64,000 bases of DNA, from the NCBI GenBank assembly GCA_000016765.1, contig CP000699.1, positions 3,781,001 through 3,845,000 on the forward strand, given 5' to 3'. Numbering within the stretch: the first letter of the stretch is position 1; every line of letters starts with the position of its first letter. Below are positions 40,736 to 52,407 of this stretch, one piece after another. Source of the DNA: Rhizorhabdus wittichii RW1. GTDB lineage: Bacteria; Pseudomonadota; Alphaproteobacteria; Sphingomonadales; Sphingomonadaceae. Both the position numbers and the translations under genes were made by a program. Under the pieces are notes generated by a model. That model had not been told where the DNA came from. It did no database searches and worked only from the letters and a program-made list of their open reading frames with translations.

Positions 40736-41116
40736 TTACTTGAGTTCGACGGTCGCGCCGGCTTCCTCGAGCTGCTTCTTGAGCTTCTCGGCCTCGTCCT
40801 TGTTGACGCCTTCCTTGACGGCCTTCGGAGCCGACTCGACCAGGGTCTTGGCTTCGGTCAGGCCCAGGCCGGTGATGGCGCGGACTTCCTTGATCACGTT
40901 GATCTTCTTGCCGCCGTCGCCGGTCAGGATGACGTCGAACTCGTCCTTGACTTCGGCTGCCGGGGCGCCGGCGCCGGCGCCGCCGGCCGGGGCCGCAACC
41001 GCGACCGCCGCAGCGGCCGAAACGCCCCACTTCTCTTCGAGGAGCTTCGAAAGCTCAGCGGCCTCGAGGACGGTGAGGGCCGAAAGATCGTCAACAAGCT
41101 TCTGCAGGTCTGCCAT
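40736..41116 (-). CDS. rplL: 50S ribosomal protein L7/L12
   Basis: A 126-residue L7/L12. N-terminal dimerisation helices ([20 protein letters not shown]), Ala/Gly-rich hinge ([16 protein letters not shown]) and the C-terminal factor-binding domain ([38 protein letters not shown]). It forms the stalk that recruits elongation factors. It follows rplJ by 56 bp and ends at a terminator; the usual downstream rpoBC genes are not here. Confidence 0.98.
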   Translation of the reverse strand: MADLQKLVDDLSALTVLEAAELSKLLEEKWGVSAAAAVAVAAPAGGAGAGAPAAEVKDEFDVILTGDGGKKINVIKEVRAITGLGLTEAKTLVESAPKAVKEGVNKDEAEKLKKQLEEAGATVELK

Positions 41117-41172
41117 TTTAAGTCTCCATGCGGGCCATCGGCCCAATATGTTTCCGTGATGCTATCGAAAGA

Positions 41173-41688
41173 TCAGGCGTCTTCTTTCGCCGCATAAGCG
41201 CCGAACACCCGGGCCAGCTGGCCGGCCGGGGCCTGGACGATCTGGACGACCTTGGTCGCGGGCGCCTGGATGAGGCCCACGATCTTGGCGCGCAGCTCGT
41301 CGAGCGACGGCAGCTCGGCCAGCGCCTTCACGCCGGCCACGTCGAGGACGGTCTCGCCCATCGCGCCGCCGACGATTTCCAACTTGTCGTTGGTCTTCGC
41401 GAAATCCACGATCACCTTTGCGGGGGCGACGGGATCGGCGGAGGTGGCGAGCGCGGTCGGACCGACCAGGAGATCGTTGATCGCCTGATAGGTCGTGCCC
41501 TCGAGGGCAATGCGGGCGAGCTTGTTCTTCGATACCTTGTAGCTGGCGCCGGCTTCGCGCATCTTCGTGCGGAGCGCAGTGGACTGCGCGACCGTGAGGC
41601 CGAGATTGCGGGTGACGATCACCACGCTCGTGCCCTCGAAGGTGCTCTTCAGATCGGCGACCAGCTCGGCTTTTTGAGCTCGATCCAT
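41173..41688 (-). CDS. rplJ: 50S ribosomal protein L10
   Basis: A 171-residue L10 with the expected [20 protein letters not shown] opening, the RNA-binding N-domain ([21 protein letters not shown]), and C-terminal helices that hold L7/L12 dimers ([20 protein letters not shown]). It anchors the stalk on 23S rRNA and autoregulates its own operon. The start is preceded by AAGGAG. A long foldable leader lies upstream. Confidence 0.98.
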   Translation of the reverse strand: MDRAQKAELVADLKSTFEGTSVVIVTRNLGLTVAQSTALRTKMREAGASYKVSKNKLARIALEGTTYQAINDLLVGPTALATSADPVAPAKVIVDFAKTNDKLEIVGGAMGETVLDVAGVKALAELPSLDELRAKIVGLIQAPATKVVQIVQAPAGQLARVFGAYAAKEDA

Positions 41689-41935
41689 GCCTTACTCCTT
41701 AGAACCACCCCTGCAGCACATCCGCAGGGGCTGTTGAGCCAAGGGACCGATACGCCGTCCCCTGACCCGTCCGAGGGGTCGGTCGCCTGGCCGGGGCCCT
41801 GGAAGGAGCACGGCAGACCCGGCCTGAACCCTGAGGCGCGGCCGGTAAACTTTTCCCCGTCTGGGCAGGAGATTAAGCGGGGCATAGTCCCCGCACCTGC
41901 TGTCTCGGACGGTACAATCCCGCACCCGCTTCAGG
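41689..41935 (-). promoter_or_regulatory. Probable L10 autoregulatory leader of rplJL
   Basis: A ~250-nt transcribed leader upstream of rplJ that folds into several stems: cccctgc(gg)...gcagggg just before the ribosome-binding site, gaccgaccccucgg/ccgagggguc-type arms, and a GC-rich stem around ggcccc/ggggcc. L10-L7/L12 binds such leaders to repress translation. Assignment is by position and foldability, not by a verified motif match. The rest of the gap to cytochrome b561 (41936-41999) shows nothing else. Confidence 0.5.
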
Positions 41936-41999
41936 CGGATTCGGAATATGAAGGCGCGCCCCTACAGGATCGGGGCGGCGCTGTCGAGTCTCGCGAGGC

Positions 42000-42542
42000 C
42001 TAAGCCCCCGGCGCCGAGCGCCACATCCGCGTCAGCACCCCGTTCCTGAGGATGAAGTGGTGGCGCAGCGCCGCGCCGACATGGCCGACCAGCAGCGCCG
42101 CCCACAGGAAGCCGAGCACGACATGCGCGCTGTGCGCCCCGGCGACGATCGGCGATCCTTTCTCGACCGTGAACTTGGGGATGTCGAACAGGAAGAAGAA
42201 GCTCAGCGGATATTTGCCGGCCGAGCTGAAGATCCACCCGGTCAGCGGCATCGCGATCATCAGCGCGTAGAAGGTCCAGTGCAGCCCGCGCGCCGCGCGT
42301 TGTTCCCAGCCGGGCACCGACGCCGGCAGCGGCGGGGCGGGGTGGGTGAGGCGCCAGGCCAGCCGGCACAGGCTCAGCGCCAGCACCAGGAAGCCGATCG
42401 ACTTGTGGATCGGCATAGCCGGGAACAGCTCGCCCAGCGGATCGTGGAAGATGCCGAGGATCAGGTTGGTGAGGACCAGCGCCCCGATCGTCCAGTGGAG
42501 CGTCCGGGCGACGCGGTTATAGTGGAGCAGGGCCTCGGTCAT
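42000..42542 (-). CDS. Cytochrome b561
   Basis: A 180-residue four-helix membrane cytochrome. Haem-ligand histidines are placed as in the family: HYNRVARTLHWTIGALVLTN (helix 1), MPIHKSIGFLVLALSLCRL (helix 2), GLHWTFYALMIAMPLTGW (helix 3), and AHSAHVVLGFLWAALLVGHV with HHF (helix 4). It is the CybB-type b561 that moves electrons between quinones and periplasmic acceptors (superoxide:ubiquinone oxidoreductase in E. coli). Start at MTEALLHYNR. It follows acs on the same strand at 53 bp, possibly cotranscribed. Confidence 0.93.
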   Translation of the reverse strand: MTEALLHYNRVARTLHWTIGALVLTNLILGIFHDPLGELFPAMPIHKSIGFLVLALSLCRLAWRLTHPAPPLPASVPGWEQRAARGLHWTFYALMIAMPLTGWIFSSAGKYPLSFFFLFDIPKFTVEKGSPIVAGAHSAHVVLGFLWAALLVGHVGAALRHHFILRNGVLTRMWRSAPGA

Positions 42543-42595
42543 GGCGTCATCCTGTGCGGGGCACGGCCGGATCGGCCGGACATGCCCCGATAGGA

Positions 42596-44533
<1,938 letters not shown>

Positions 44534-44664
44534 GCGGCCCTCTCGCTATTTTCGAATCGCCGCTCCCTATTGGTTCAGCCTCGTCGCGGCTTCAAGCGCC
44601 CCGCCGGAATTCCGCCGCATCGGGGCGGTTTCGCTGCGCCGCGAAATCCTCTATCGGGCGCGCC

Positions 44665-46569
44665 ATGCTGAATTTCTCGAATCTCACCGTCCGTCTCGGC
44701 GGCCGCACGATCCTCGACCGCGCCTCGGCGGCGCTGCCCCCGCGCGCCCGCGTCGGGCTGATCGGCCGCAACGGCGCCGGCAAGTCGACCCTGATGAAGG
44801 TGATGATCGGCTCGCTGGAGGCCGACGACGGCGATCTCGACAAGCCGCGCGACCTGCGCATCGGCTATATCGCGCAGGAGGCGCCGAGCGGCACGTCGAC
44901 CCCGATCGACACCGTCCTCGCCGCCGACAAGGAGCGCGCCGCGCTGCTGCTCGAAAGCGAGACCTGCGAGGATCATGATCGCCTCGGCGACGTCTATGAG
45001 CGCCTCCTCGCGATCGACGCCTACACCGCCCCCGCGCGCGCCTCGACCATCCTCGTCGGTCTGGGCTTCGACGAGGAGATGCAGAACCGCCCGCTCGACA
45101 GCTATTCGGGCGGCTGGAAGATGCGCGTCGCGCTCGCCGCCCTGCTCTTCTCGGAACCGGACCTGCTGCTGCTCGACGAGCCGTCGAACCATCTCGACCT
45201 CGAAGCGACGCTGTGGCTGGAGAATTTCCTCAAGAGCTACCCGGCGATGATGGTCGTGATCAGCCATGAGCGCGATCTGCTCAACAACGTCGTCGACCAT
45301 ATCCTCCATCTGGAGGGCGGCAAGACCACGCTCTACACCGGCGGCTACGACAGCTTCGAGCGGCAGCGGGCCGAGCGCGCCGCCCAGCTCGCCGCCGCCC
45401 GCGCCGCGCAGGACGCGCAGCGCGCCAAGCTGCAGGACTATATCGCCCGCAACAGCGCCCGCGCCTCGACCGCCAAGCAGGCGCAGTCGCGCGCCAAGGC
45501 GCTGGCCAGGATGCAGCCGATCGTCGCGATGGTCGAGGACCCGAGCCTGTCGATGGACTTCCCCTCGCCGGCCGACGGGCTGAAGCCGCCGCTGATCACG
45601 CTCGACATGGCCAGCGTCGGCTATGTCGCGGACAGGCCGGTGCTGCAGCGGCTCAACCTGCGGCTCGACCCCGACGACCGGATCGCCCTGCTCGGCCGCA
45701 ACGGCAACGGCAAGACCACGCTCGCCCGCCTGCTCGCAGCCCAGCTCAGGCCGATGGACGGCGGGATCGCTGCGGCCGGCAAGATGCGGGTCGGCTACTT
45801 CACCCAATATCAGGTGGAGGAGCTCGACGTCGACGACACCCCGCTCGAGCATATGACCCGGATCATGAACGGCAAGACGCCGGCCGCGGTGCGCGCCCAG
45901 CTCGGCCGCTTCGGCTTCTCGGGCGACCGCGCGACGCAGAAGGTCGGCAAGCTCTCGGGCGGCGAGCGCGCCCGCCTCGCGCTGGCGCTGATCACGCGTG
46001 ACGCGCCACACATGCTGATCCTCGACGAGCCGACCAACCACCTCGACGTCGACGCGCGCGAGGCGCTGGCCCAGGCGCTCAACGCCTATGAGGGCGCGGT
46101 GGTGATCGTCAGCCACGACCGCCACATGATCGAGCTCGCCGCCGACCGCCTGGTCCTGGTCGACGGCGGCACCGCCCGCGAATTCTCCGGCACCCTCGAC
46201 GATTACACCGACCTGATCCTCGGCAAGAACCAGCCCAGGGGCGGCGAGGGCGCGGGCGCCGGGAACGCCGGCAACGGCGGCGGCGCAGGCAAGGCCGCGA
46301 AGAAGGACAAGAAGGCCGCGGCGCAAGCGCGCGAGCAGCTCTCGACGCTGCGCAAGTCGGTCAGGACGATGGAGGACCGCATCGCGACCCTGACGGCCCG
46401 TCGCAGCGAAATCGACCGCGCGATGTTCGATCCCAAGTCGGCCAGCCCGGCCGATGCCAAGCGCACCACCAGCGACCTGATGAAGCTCCGCGCCGACGTC
46501 GAGCGCGAGCTGGAGACGGTCGAGGCGGAATGGCTGGAGGCGAACGAGGCGCTGGAGGCGGTGGCTTGA
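44665..46569 (+). CDS. ABC-F ATPase (YheS-like)
   Basis: A second ABC-F protein, 634 residues, without membrane segments. Cassette 1: GRNGAGKST, YSGGWKMRVALA, LLLLDEPSNHLD. Cassette 2: GRNGNGKTT, LSGGERARLALA, MLILDEPTNHLD. The linker between them is a charged coiled coil (RQRAERAAQLAAARAAQ...). The C-terminus has a Gly/Asn/Ala spacer, a Lys-rich stretch and a final coiled coil (LRKSVRTMEDRIATL, ELETVEAEWLEANEALEAV). The architecture fits the YheS group acting on translating ribosomes. Distinct from the Uup-type gene at 571. Confidence 0.92.
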   Translation: MLNFSNLTVRLGGRTILDRASAALPPRARVGLIGRNGAGKSTLMKVMIGSLEADDGDLDKPRDLRIGYIAQEAPSGTSTPIDTVLAADKERAALLLESETCEDHDRLGDVYERLLAIDAYTAPARASTILVGLGFDEEMQNRPLDSYSGGWKMRVALAALLFSEPDLLLLDEPSNHLDLEATLWLENFLKSYPAMMVVISHERDLLNNVVDHILHLEGGKTTLYTGGYDSFERQRAERAAQLAAARAAQDAQRAKLQDYIARNSARASTAKQAQSRAKALARMQPIVAMVEDPSLSMDFPSPADGLKPPLITLDMASVGYVADRPVLQRLNLRLDPDDRIALLGRNGNGKTTLARLLAAQLRPMDGGIAAAGKMRVGYFTQYQVEELDVDDTPLEHMTRIMNGKTPAAVRAQLGRFGFSGDRATQKVGKLSGGERARLALALITRDAPHMLILDEPTNHLDVDAREALAQALNAYEGAVVIVSHDRHMIELAADRLVLVDGGTAREFSGTLDDYTDLILGKNQPRGGEGAGAGNAGNGGGAGKAAKKDKKAAAQAREQLSTLRKSVRTMEDRIATLTARRSEIDRAMFDPKSASPADAKRTTSDLMKLRADVERELETVEAEWLEANEALEAVA

Positions 46570-46674
46570 CCTTGGCAAGTGTAGTCCTGCCAACGCGTTG
46601 CGGCCTTTCCACCATTTCGTAGAGGGGCGTATAGAATAATTCAGTCTAGCTAGACCCCAAGGGTTTTCAGGTCG

Positions 46675-48069
46675 CTACTGGTTCTTCTGTGATGGAACTA
46701 GATTGTCTATGACCTTGTGGGCTATGAGCGGAATAATGCTAAATCTGTCGCGGATATAGTGGTTATAAATTCCGTTTCTAAAGTTTTGTTCCATCTCTTC
46801 GGAGATTTCTTTATTTAGGCAGTACTCCCACCAGCGCCTTTCCCATTGGGTATAACCAAGTTCACTGTCTCCATCGCCTTTGTATTCAAAAGCGAATGCC
46901 TTTTCCGCTTCCTCGTGCGTAAGCTTTTTTTGCTTTGCCCTGATGTAAAGCTCAGGTTGAACCACGCGTAGGATAGATAGCCCGGCAATCAGCGGAGCAG
47001 GTCGCAAGGTGTGCTTTGTCGTAAAGGCCGCCGCAAGCGCGATGTTAGTCATAAAGTGCTCGACATCGCGCAGACTACAATCGTGGATGAGCGCGTATGT
47101 CTGGGCAAATCTTACTGAGTTCTCCGTGAAGTCCCGATCATCGGATGCAATGTCCATCTCCTTCTGCAGGTAGGCGATGTACTTAATTGCTGTGCGATCG
47201 TACTGGTAGGACCCGTGATCGGTGAGGGGAAACGTCAGGGATATGAACTTCTGAAGATAGGTGTTCGCATTGATGTTTGCGCCATAGGCCGCGTTGACCG
47301 AGTTGCGGAGCTGACCCATGTGCGTGCCGAGTACGAAGTGCACATTGGGGACCGCGAAGAAGTGCTTGATGCGCTCTAGCAGCGCCAGGGCGAACAACGG
47401 TTTACAGCGGTCCAACTCGTCTATCATGAAGACCAGCGGCTTTGCCTTAGCCGCCTCCTCTCCTTCCTTCGGTTCAGGGGCCGGGGCGAGGATGCCGGGC
47501 AGACCGCGAAGGGCATCGCGGAACCCTTGAAGGGTGCTCCGGTGCTCTGCCTGCTTGGTCAGCAACTCGCCGATGTGCTTGTCCGTAAGCTCCTCCGCTT
47601 CATCGGAGATGGCCTCAACGATGTCATCGCTCAGCTTGGTCGCATCGAGAGCGCCCATGGACGCGGCTTTAACGCCGACCTTGATTGCGCTGCGGCCCAA
47701 AACCTTAAGGGCCCCTACGGCTTTAGCTTTGAACTCCCTCGCCTTAGGTTCGTTTGCCTTCTTCTCAGCTTCCACCAGCCCGATGATTTCAGAGGCGAGG
47801 GCGGCGAAGGCGTCGTCAACGTAGTCGTTCTCGAAGGCGTCGAAGTAGATGACCGGGAACCCTTGCTGCCGTAGTTGGCCCGCCCACATCTTCAAGAACG
47901 TGGTCTTCCCCGTACCCCACTGTCCGTCGATGGCAATAACCATGGGGTCTACCACCAAGCCCACAAGACTAGTCAGGCTGCTCCCTAATTCCTGGCGGCC
48001 GAAGATGTCCTTCTCGCCGGTGAAGCCTTCGGTGTCACCGATTTCCAGGGGGCGAGGGAAGATGCGCAT
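46675..48069 (-). CDS. KAP family P-loop NTPase
   Basis: A 464-residue NTPase of the KAP type. Walker A is GQWGTGKTTF (residues 49-58), and Walker B is LVFMIDELDRCKP with the KAP-typical DELDRC. YFDAFENDYVDDAFAALASEI follows Walker A. An inserted helical segment (REFKAKAVGALKVLGRSAIKVGVKAASMG) may be membrane-apposed but is less hydrophobic than the paired TM helices of classical KAP proteins. Bacterial KAP NTPases are often plasmid- or defence-associated. GC is clearly lower than in flanking acs/ABC-F genes. Monocistronic, divergent from the DUF5677 gene. Confidence 0.88.
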   Translation of the reverse strand: MRIFPRPLEIGDTEGFTGEKDIFGRQELGSSLTSLVGLVVDPMVIAIDGQWGTGKTTFLKMWAGQLRQQGFPVIYFDAFENDYVDDAFAALASEIIGLVEAEKKANEPKAREFKAKAVGALKVLGRSAIKVGVKAASMGALDATKLSDDIVEAISDEAEELTDKHIGELLTKQAEHRSTLQGFRDALRGLPGILAPAPEPKEGEEAAKAKPLVFMIDELDRCKPLFALALLERIKHFFAVPNVHFVLGTHMGQLRNSVNAAYGANINANTYLQKFISLTFPLTDHGSYQYDRTAIKYIAYLQKEMDIASDDRDFTENSVRFAQTYALIHDCSLRDVEHFMTNIALAAAFTTKHTLRPAPLIAGLSILRVVQPELYIRAKQKKLTHEEAEKAFAFEYKGDGDSELGYTQWERRWWEYCLNKEISEEMEQNFRNGIYNHYIRDRFSIIPLIAHKVIDNLVPSQKNQ

Positions 48070-48344
48070 TTCGACTCCAGCGTTGATCTGTTGTTGTTCC
48101 TGATATGTTCGATTTCAAGGTTGCTACCAGGCAAAGCTATTAAATTCAAAGCGCGCAGTTTTCTGGGGGTTTGGCGATTTTCGTGCGTGGCCCTTCACCG
48201 AACCGATTGGTTTGAAGGAGGAATTTGGTATTGTGTCCCCTGAATTATTAAGCGACGCAGCTGCCTGCGATCACTATACGTTCTTTTGTAGCGGCGCGCG
48301 GCTCGACTTGCCAACCGCATAAAACCGCTGAAATATCGCGCCTT
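48070..48344. other. Divergent intergenic region with motif copy D
   Basis: 275 bp between the KAP and DUF5677 genes holding both promoters. It contains an inverted copy of the aattccggggac motif at 48228-48247. AT-rich in its central part; no further gene. Confidence 0.6.
48228..48247 (-). repeat. aattccggggacacaatact motif, copy D (inverted)
   Basis: Reads gtattgtgtcccctgaatta on the plus strand. It pairs with copy E (49651) across the DUF5677 gene in the same way that copy B pairs with copy C across the FRG gene. Confidence 0.65.
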
Positions 48345-49652
48345 ATGGATACGCTCCACAATCAGCTTATGCGCGCTTTTGACGACCTGCCCAAAATCAT
48401 GGGTAAGCGGATCGTCTCTGACAAACTTAAAGAGCTCGGCATTTATACCGAAGCCAGGGCGCAAAAACTACTCGACCACATTCTCGCTGCCGACGAAGAT
48501 GAAATCGAGTTGGATGATGAAGGAATCGATGAGAATCTAGAAATCAATTTTACCGATGTTGATATCGCTCGCCTCGAAGAGCTGATGCAGGAATTCACGG
48601 GCGAGCTCCCGCAGGTCGTGATGGATACCATCCGAGAGATCGTGCCAAGCATGGTCCGCCAGTATCGGAAGGAGTGGCAGGCATATCGTCCCTACGAAGA
48701 AAAAGACTTCGAACTATTCAAACACCGCCTCCAGCAGCGCTGGGGCAAAGGCTTCGACGCGTTACGCATGCTGATGTCGAGCTGCCGCGATCACGGTGCG
48801 CTCTTTGCCGAGCGGCATCGGAAATCGCGGGCTAAAAAGGGACGCCACCAGCGTGAAGCACTGCTCGCGCTTCATATGCGTGGCTGTCAGATCGCCGCCG
48901 AGATCATGTGCCTCATGGAGAACGGCTACGCCGACGGCGCAATGGCGCGTTGGCGCACTCTTCATGAGCTGGCCGTGGTGGCGCTCCTTATCCAAGAGTA
49001 CGGCGACGAACTGGCTGAGCGCTATCTCAGCCATCGCGCGATCGACGAGTACAAAGAGATGCAACTCGCCATCGACGCAGCGTTGCTGCTGGGCAGTAAG
49101 CCACCCAGCGAGCGGACCATCCGCAACGTTACCAAGACCTACGAGATTGCTCTAAAGCAGTTCGATCCCGAGTTCAGACACGATTACGGATGGGCCGCAA
49201 AACTAATCCCTGGCAATAAAAAGCCGAACTTTTCCGATCTGGAAAAACTAGCCGGCCATGCCACGATGCGCTCCCACTATAAGTTCGCCAGCCACAATGT
49301 TCATGCCGGATCTAGCGGGATTTCCGTGAGGCTTAGCACCCGTCATGGGCGGAGCGGGATAGCTACCGGCGCGACCAACACGGGCTTTCTCGATCCCGGT
49401 CAAAATACCGCTTTCACCCTTGTGCAGCTGACACAGACGCTTTGGCATGAGCCCTACACAATGGACCGGCTCGCCACCATGCAAGGCCTTGTCGAACTTC
49501 GGAACGCGATACCGCCAGCTTTGGGAGCCGCCGACCGGAGAATCGGCCGCGAGGAGCGCGCAAAGACTAAAGCGGCCAAAATCCGTGCGGCGCGGTCAGT
49601 GGTTAAGGCAGACCGCAAGGCTAAGTCTGGCGCTGGTGGCAGGTCTCGTTGA
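48345..49652 (+). CDS. DUF5677 domain protein
   Basis: A 435-residue soluble protein. The central helical region (ALLALHMRGCQIAAEIMCLMENGYADGAMARWRTLHELAVVALLI) is the DUF5677 signature, with its GYADGAMARWRTLHEL motif; SHNVHAGSSG also fits the family. The N-terminus is acidic (DEDEIELDDEGIDENLEI), and the C-terminus Lys/Arg-rich. Function unknown. GC is below the window average. Its stop codon overlaps the start of motif copy E, and an inverted copy (D) lies 98 bp before its start, so it is framed exactly like the FRG gene. Confidence 0.87.
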   Translation: MDTLHNQLMRAFDDLPKIMGKRIVSDKLKELGIYTEARAQKLLDHILAADEDEIELDDEGIDENLEINFTDVDIARLEELMQEFTGELPQVVMDTIREIVPSMVRQYRKEWQAYRPYEEKDFELFKHRLQQRWGKGFDALRMLMSSCRDHGALFAERHRKSRAKKGRHQREALLALHMRGCQIAAEIMCLMENGYADGAMARWRTLHELAVVALLIQEYGDELAERYLSHRAIDEYKEMQLAIDAALLLGSKPPSERTIRNVTKTYEIALKQFDPEFRHDYGWAAKLIPGNKKPNFSDLEKLAGHATMRSHYKFASHNVHAGSSGISVRLSTRHGRSGIATGATNTGFLDPGQNTAFTLVQLTQTLWHEPYTMDRLATMQGLVELRNAIPPALGAADRRIGREERAKTKAAKIRAARSVVKADRKAKSGAGGRSR

Positions 49653-49670
49653 ATTCAGGGACATAACACT
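49651..49670 (+). repeat. aattccggggacacaatact motif, copy E
   Basis: Reads gaattcagggacataacact, overlapping the DUF5677 stop codon. One C shorter than the other copies. Confidence 0.6.
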
Positions 49671-49730
49671 CAATTAAATCCAAGCTACTCAATCTTCTAG
49701 AAATTAAGCGGTTTTCACGCATGAATTTTT

Positions 49731-49751
49731 GAATTCCGGGGACATAATACT
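49731..49751 (+). repeat. aattccggggacacaatact motif, copy F
   Basis: Reads gaattccggggacataatac, 80 bp after copy E. The 60 bp between E and F hold no gene. Confidence 0.62.
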
Positions 49752-49799
49752 CGACGGCTTGAGTTGCGGAAATCTGGCTGTGGCCACGAGCTATCGAAT

Positions 49800-49888
49800 T
49801 CAATGCTTCCGGTTCACGCATTCCCGCCGTGCATTCAGATCGCGCCTGAGCAGCCGGTGCTCTTCGGACGGGGTTGCATGATAGGCGG
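49800..49888 (-). pseudogene. DUF4258-like gene, 3' part cut off by IS21 insertion
   Basis: The last 26 codons plus stop of the gene whose first 78 codons are at 52408-52641. Removing the IS element and one copy of the 8-bp target duplication joins the two parts in frame, as RLVTAY then HATPSEEHRLLRRDL and so on to a TGA stop at 49800. It is now separated from its promoter and start. Confidence 0.85.
49881..49888. repeat. Target site duplication, left copy (ataggcgg)
   Basis: Eight bases ataggcgg directly before the element's TG end. An identical ataggcgg follows the right end at 52408-52415. Confidence 0.92.
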
Positions 49889-50000
49889 TGTGGATCGGCG
49901 TGCAAAAAGGACCCCGTTAGCGGGGTGATCGGCGTCTAAAAGGGACCCCTCATTTCGATGGTTTAAGCAGCCGGCTGGATTTTCAGGCGGCGAGATCGGG

Positions 50001-51515
50001 ATGTTGATTTTGGAGACAGTGGTTCGGATTCGGCGCGAGTATGCCGGCGGCAAGGCGATCAAGGCGATCGCGCGGGATTTGCATGTGTCGCGGAAGGTGA
50101 TCCGCAAGGCGATCCGGGCGCCGGAAGGCGCATTCGACTATCAGCGCAAGGTTCAGCCACTGCCTAGGATCGGGCCGTTTCAGGATCGCCTGAACACACT
50201 GCTGGAAGAGAACGAGGTGCGCGGCAGGCGCGAGCGACTGCGGATGACGCGGATACATGATCTGCTGGAGCGCGAAGGTTTTGAGGGTTCCTACGATGCC
50301 GTTCGGCGCTACGCGGCGCGCTGGAAGGCCGACCGGCGCAAGGATGCCGGCGATGGTGTCACCGCCTTCATCCCGCTGATGTTCAAGCCGGGCGAGGCCT
50401 ACCAGTTCGACTGGAGCCATGAGGATGTGGAGATCGCCGGCAAGCCGATGCGCGTGAAGGTTGCGCATATGCGGCTGTGTGCATCGCGGGCGGTCTATGT
50501 CCGGGCCTATCCGCGCGAGAGTCAGGAGATGCTGTTCGACGCGCATGCGCGCGGCTTTGCTTTCTTCGGCGGCGTGCCGGGCCGCGGCATCTACGATAAT
50601 ATGAAGACGGCGGTGACGAGCGTGTTCACGGGGAAGGAGCGGGTCTTCAACCGGCGGTTCCTGATCATGACCGACCATTATATGGTCGAGCCCACCGCCT
50701 GCTCGCCGGCGGCGGGATGGGAGAAGGGCCAGGTCGAGAACCAGGTGCAGACGATCCGGGGCCGCTTCTTCCAACCCCGGTTGCGGTTCGCCAGCCTCGA
50801 CGAGCTCAATGGCTGGCTGGAGGCCGAGTGCCAGCGCTGGGCGGAACGACAGGCACACCCGGAACAGGGCGAGCTGACCGTGGCGCAGGCGCTGGAGATC
50901 GAGCGATCGGCACTGCAGCCGATGCTGGGACCGTTCGACGGCTTTAACGAGAGCGAGCATGCGGTGACGGGCACCTGCCTGATCAGCTTCGATCGCAACC
51001 GCTACTCGGTTCTCTCGACGGTGGCGCGGCGGACGGTGCAGGTCCGGGCCTATGCCGACCGCATTGTCGTGCGCTGCGGCGAGGAGGTTGTCGCCGAGCA
51101 TCCCCGCTACTTCGGGCGCAACCGCACGATCTATGACCCCTGGCATTATCTGCCGGTACTGGCCCGCAAGCCCGGAGCGCTGCGGAACGGCGCGCCCTTC
51201 CAGGACTGGGATCTGCCGCCGGCGCTGGCGCGCCTGCGCCGCAAGCTTGGCAATGGCGACGATGCCGACCGCCGGTTCGTCCGTGTGCTGTCGGCCGTGC
51301 TGACCGATGGTCTGGAGCCGGTCGAAGCGGCCGTCCGCGAGGCATTGGCGACCGGCACGGCGAGCGACGACCTGATCCTCAACATCCTGGCGCGGCGCCG
51401 CGAACCGCCGCGACCGCTCACCATCATCACCTCCGAAGACAGCGCCTTGCGCCATCCGCCGATCGCCGACTGCGCCCGTTACGACCAGCTGAGGACCTTC
51501 GATGCAGCGGCATGA
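50001..51515 (+). CDS. istA: IS21 transposase IstA
   Basis: A 504-residue IstA. N-terminal HTH ([20 protein letters not shown]), then the DDE catalytic core: first Asp in [10 protein letters not shown], second Asp in [10 protein letters not shown], Glu in [11 protein letters not shown], with the usual spacing. The C-terminal beta/helical region has [18 protein letters not shown]. It catalyses cut-and-paste via a circular intermediate together with IstB. Its 3' end overlaps istB by 14 nt, indicating translational coupling. No frameshift or stop is seen. Confidence 0.97.
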   Translation: MLILETVVRIRREYAGGKAIKAIARDLHVSRKVIRKAIRAPEGAFDYQRKVQPLPRIGPFQDRLNTLLEENEVRGRRERLRMTRIHDLLEREGFEGSYDAVRRYAARWKADRRKDAGDGVTAFIPLMFKPGEAYQFDWSHEDVEIAGKPMRVKVAHMRLCASRAVYVRAYPRESQEMLFDAHARGFAFFGGVPGRGIYDNMKTAVTSVFTGKERVFNRRFLIMTDHYMVEPTACSPAAGWEKGQVENQVQTIRGRFFQPRLRFASLDELNGWLEAECQRWAERQAHPEQGELTVAQALEIERSALQPMLGPFDGFNESEHAVTGTCLISFDRNRYSVLSTVARRTVQVRAYADRIVVRCGEEVVAEHPRYFGRNRTIYDPWHYLPVLARKPGALRNGAPFQDWDLPPALARLRRKLGNGDDADRRFVRVLSAVLTDGLEPVEAAVREALATGTASDDLILNILARRREPPRPLTIITSEDSALRHPPIADCARYDQLRTFDAAA

Positions 51516-52230
51516 CATGATCGAGGCGATGCGCGGGCTTGGGCTCAAGGGCATGGCGGGCGCGTTCGACGATGCGGTCACCACCGGCCTTCAGCGCCAG
51601 CGCACCACGATGGAGATACTGACCGACCTTCTGCGCGCGGAAGCAACACATCGCCATGCTGCCTCGATCCGATACCGGATGGCGGCCGCCCGGCTGCCGG
51701 TCGTGAAGGATATCGATGCGTTCCGGTTCGAGGGCACGCCGATCAACGAGGGGCTGGTGCGTTCGCTGCACAGTGGCGCGTTCCTGCCCGCTCGGCGCAA
51801 CATCGTCCTGGTCGGCGGCACGGGCACCGGCAAAACCCACCTGGCCATCGCCATCGCCGCCAATGTCGTTCGCTCGGGTGCGCGAGGCCGCTACTTCAAC
51901 ACCGTCGATCTGGTGACCCGCCTCGAAGAGGAGGCCAGGATCGGCAAGAGCGGCGCTCTCGCCGCCCAGCTATCCCGACTCGACCTGATCGTGCTCGACG
52001 AACTGGGATATCTGCCGTTCGCCCGCTCGGGCGGCCAGTTGCTGTTCCACCTGATCAGCAAGCTCTACGAGCAGACCAGCGTCATCATCACCACCAACCT
52101 CGCGTTCGGCGAATGGCCCACCGTGTTCGGCGATCCCAAGATGACCACCGCGCTCCTTGATCGCGTCACCCACCATTGCGACATCGTCGAGACCGGCAAT
52201 GACAGCTGGCGCTTCAAAAACCGCAGCTGA
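51502..52230 (+). CDS. istB: IS21 helper ATPase IstB
   Basis: A 242-residue DnaC-like AAA+ ATPase. Walker A is [11 protein letters not shown], Walker [12 protein letters not shown], and sensor 1 [13 protein letters not shown], followed by a final Arg-rich end (DSWRFKNRS) typical of IstB. It assembles on target DNA and stimulates IstA. Overlaps istA by 14 nt. Confidence 0.97.
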   Translation: MQRHDMIEAMRGLGLKGMAGAFDDAVTTGLQRQRTTMEILTDLLRAEATHRHAASIRYRMAAARLPVVKDIDAFRFEGTPINEGLVRSLHSGAFLPARRNIVLVGGTGTGKTHLAIAIAANVVRSGARGRYFNTVDLVTRLEEEARIGKSGALAAQLSRLDLIVLDELGYLPFARSGGQLLFHLISKLYEQTSVIITTNLAFGEWPTVFGDPKMTTALLDRVTHHCDIVETGNDSWRFKNRS

Positions 52231-52407
52231 TCGCCCCCACCGACCTCCGATTAAAAGATGCTTTGCGCTGCGCGCGCCTCCGGTCGGGCTCCGCCCTCCC
52301 TACGCCGCGCGCAGCGCAAAGGCGCGTGTCCGATCAACCTTGCGCCATCGTGAAAGGGGGTCCCTTTTGCGCGCCGATAGGGGGTCCCGTTTGCACGCCG
52401 ATTGACA

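Larger units (their letters stand above)
49889..52407 (+). mobile_element. Complete IS21-family insertion sequence
   Basis: A 2519-bp element with istA and istB in order, TG...CA ends and an 8-bp direct duplication (ataggcgg) outside both ends. The left end carries two copies of a terminal repeat, gatcggcgtgcaaaaaggac and gatcggcgtctaaaagggac. The right end carries two matching inverted copies (gtcccttttgcgcgccgat, gtcccgtttgcacgccgat), the multiple-terminal-repeat pattern of IS21. Both ORFs are intact, so the element may be active. A 16-bp perfect inverted repeat (ctttgcgctgcgcgcg, 52261-52276 and 52306-52321) after istB forms a hairpin. Confidence 0.95.

Noticed and set aside
46675..49652. 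KAP NTPase and DUF5677 protein as one two-gene defence system
   Set aside because: They are divergent, separated by 275 bp, and DUF5677 alone is framed by the D/E motif copies, so a functional pair is not supported by the sequence; kept only as something to test.
49621..49905. 94-codon minus-strand ORF spanning the left IS21 end
   Set aside because: It joins IS end sequence to intergenic DNA in a frame different from the restored DUF4258-like gene and has no motif.
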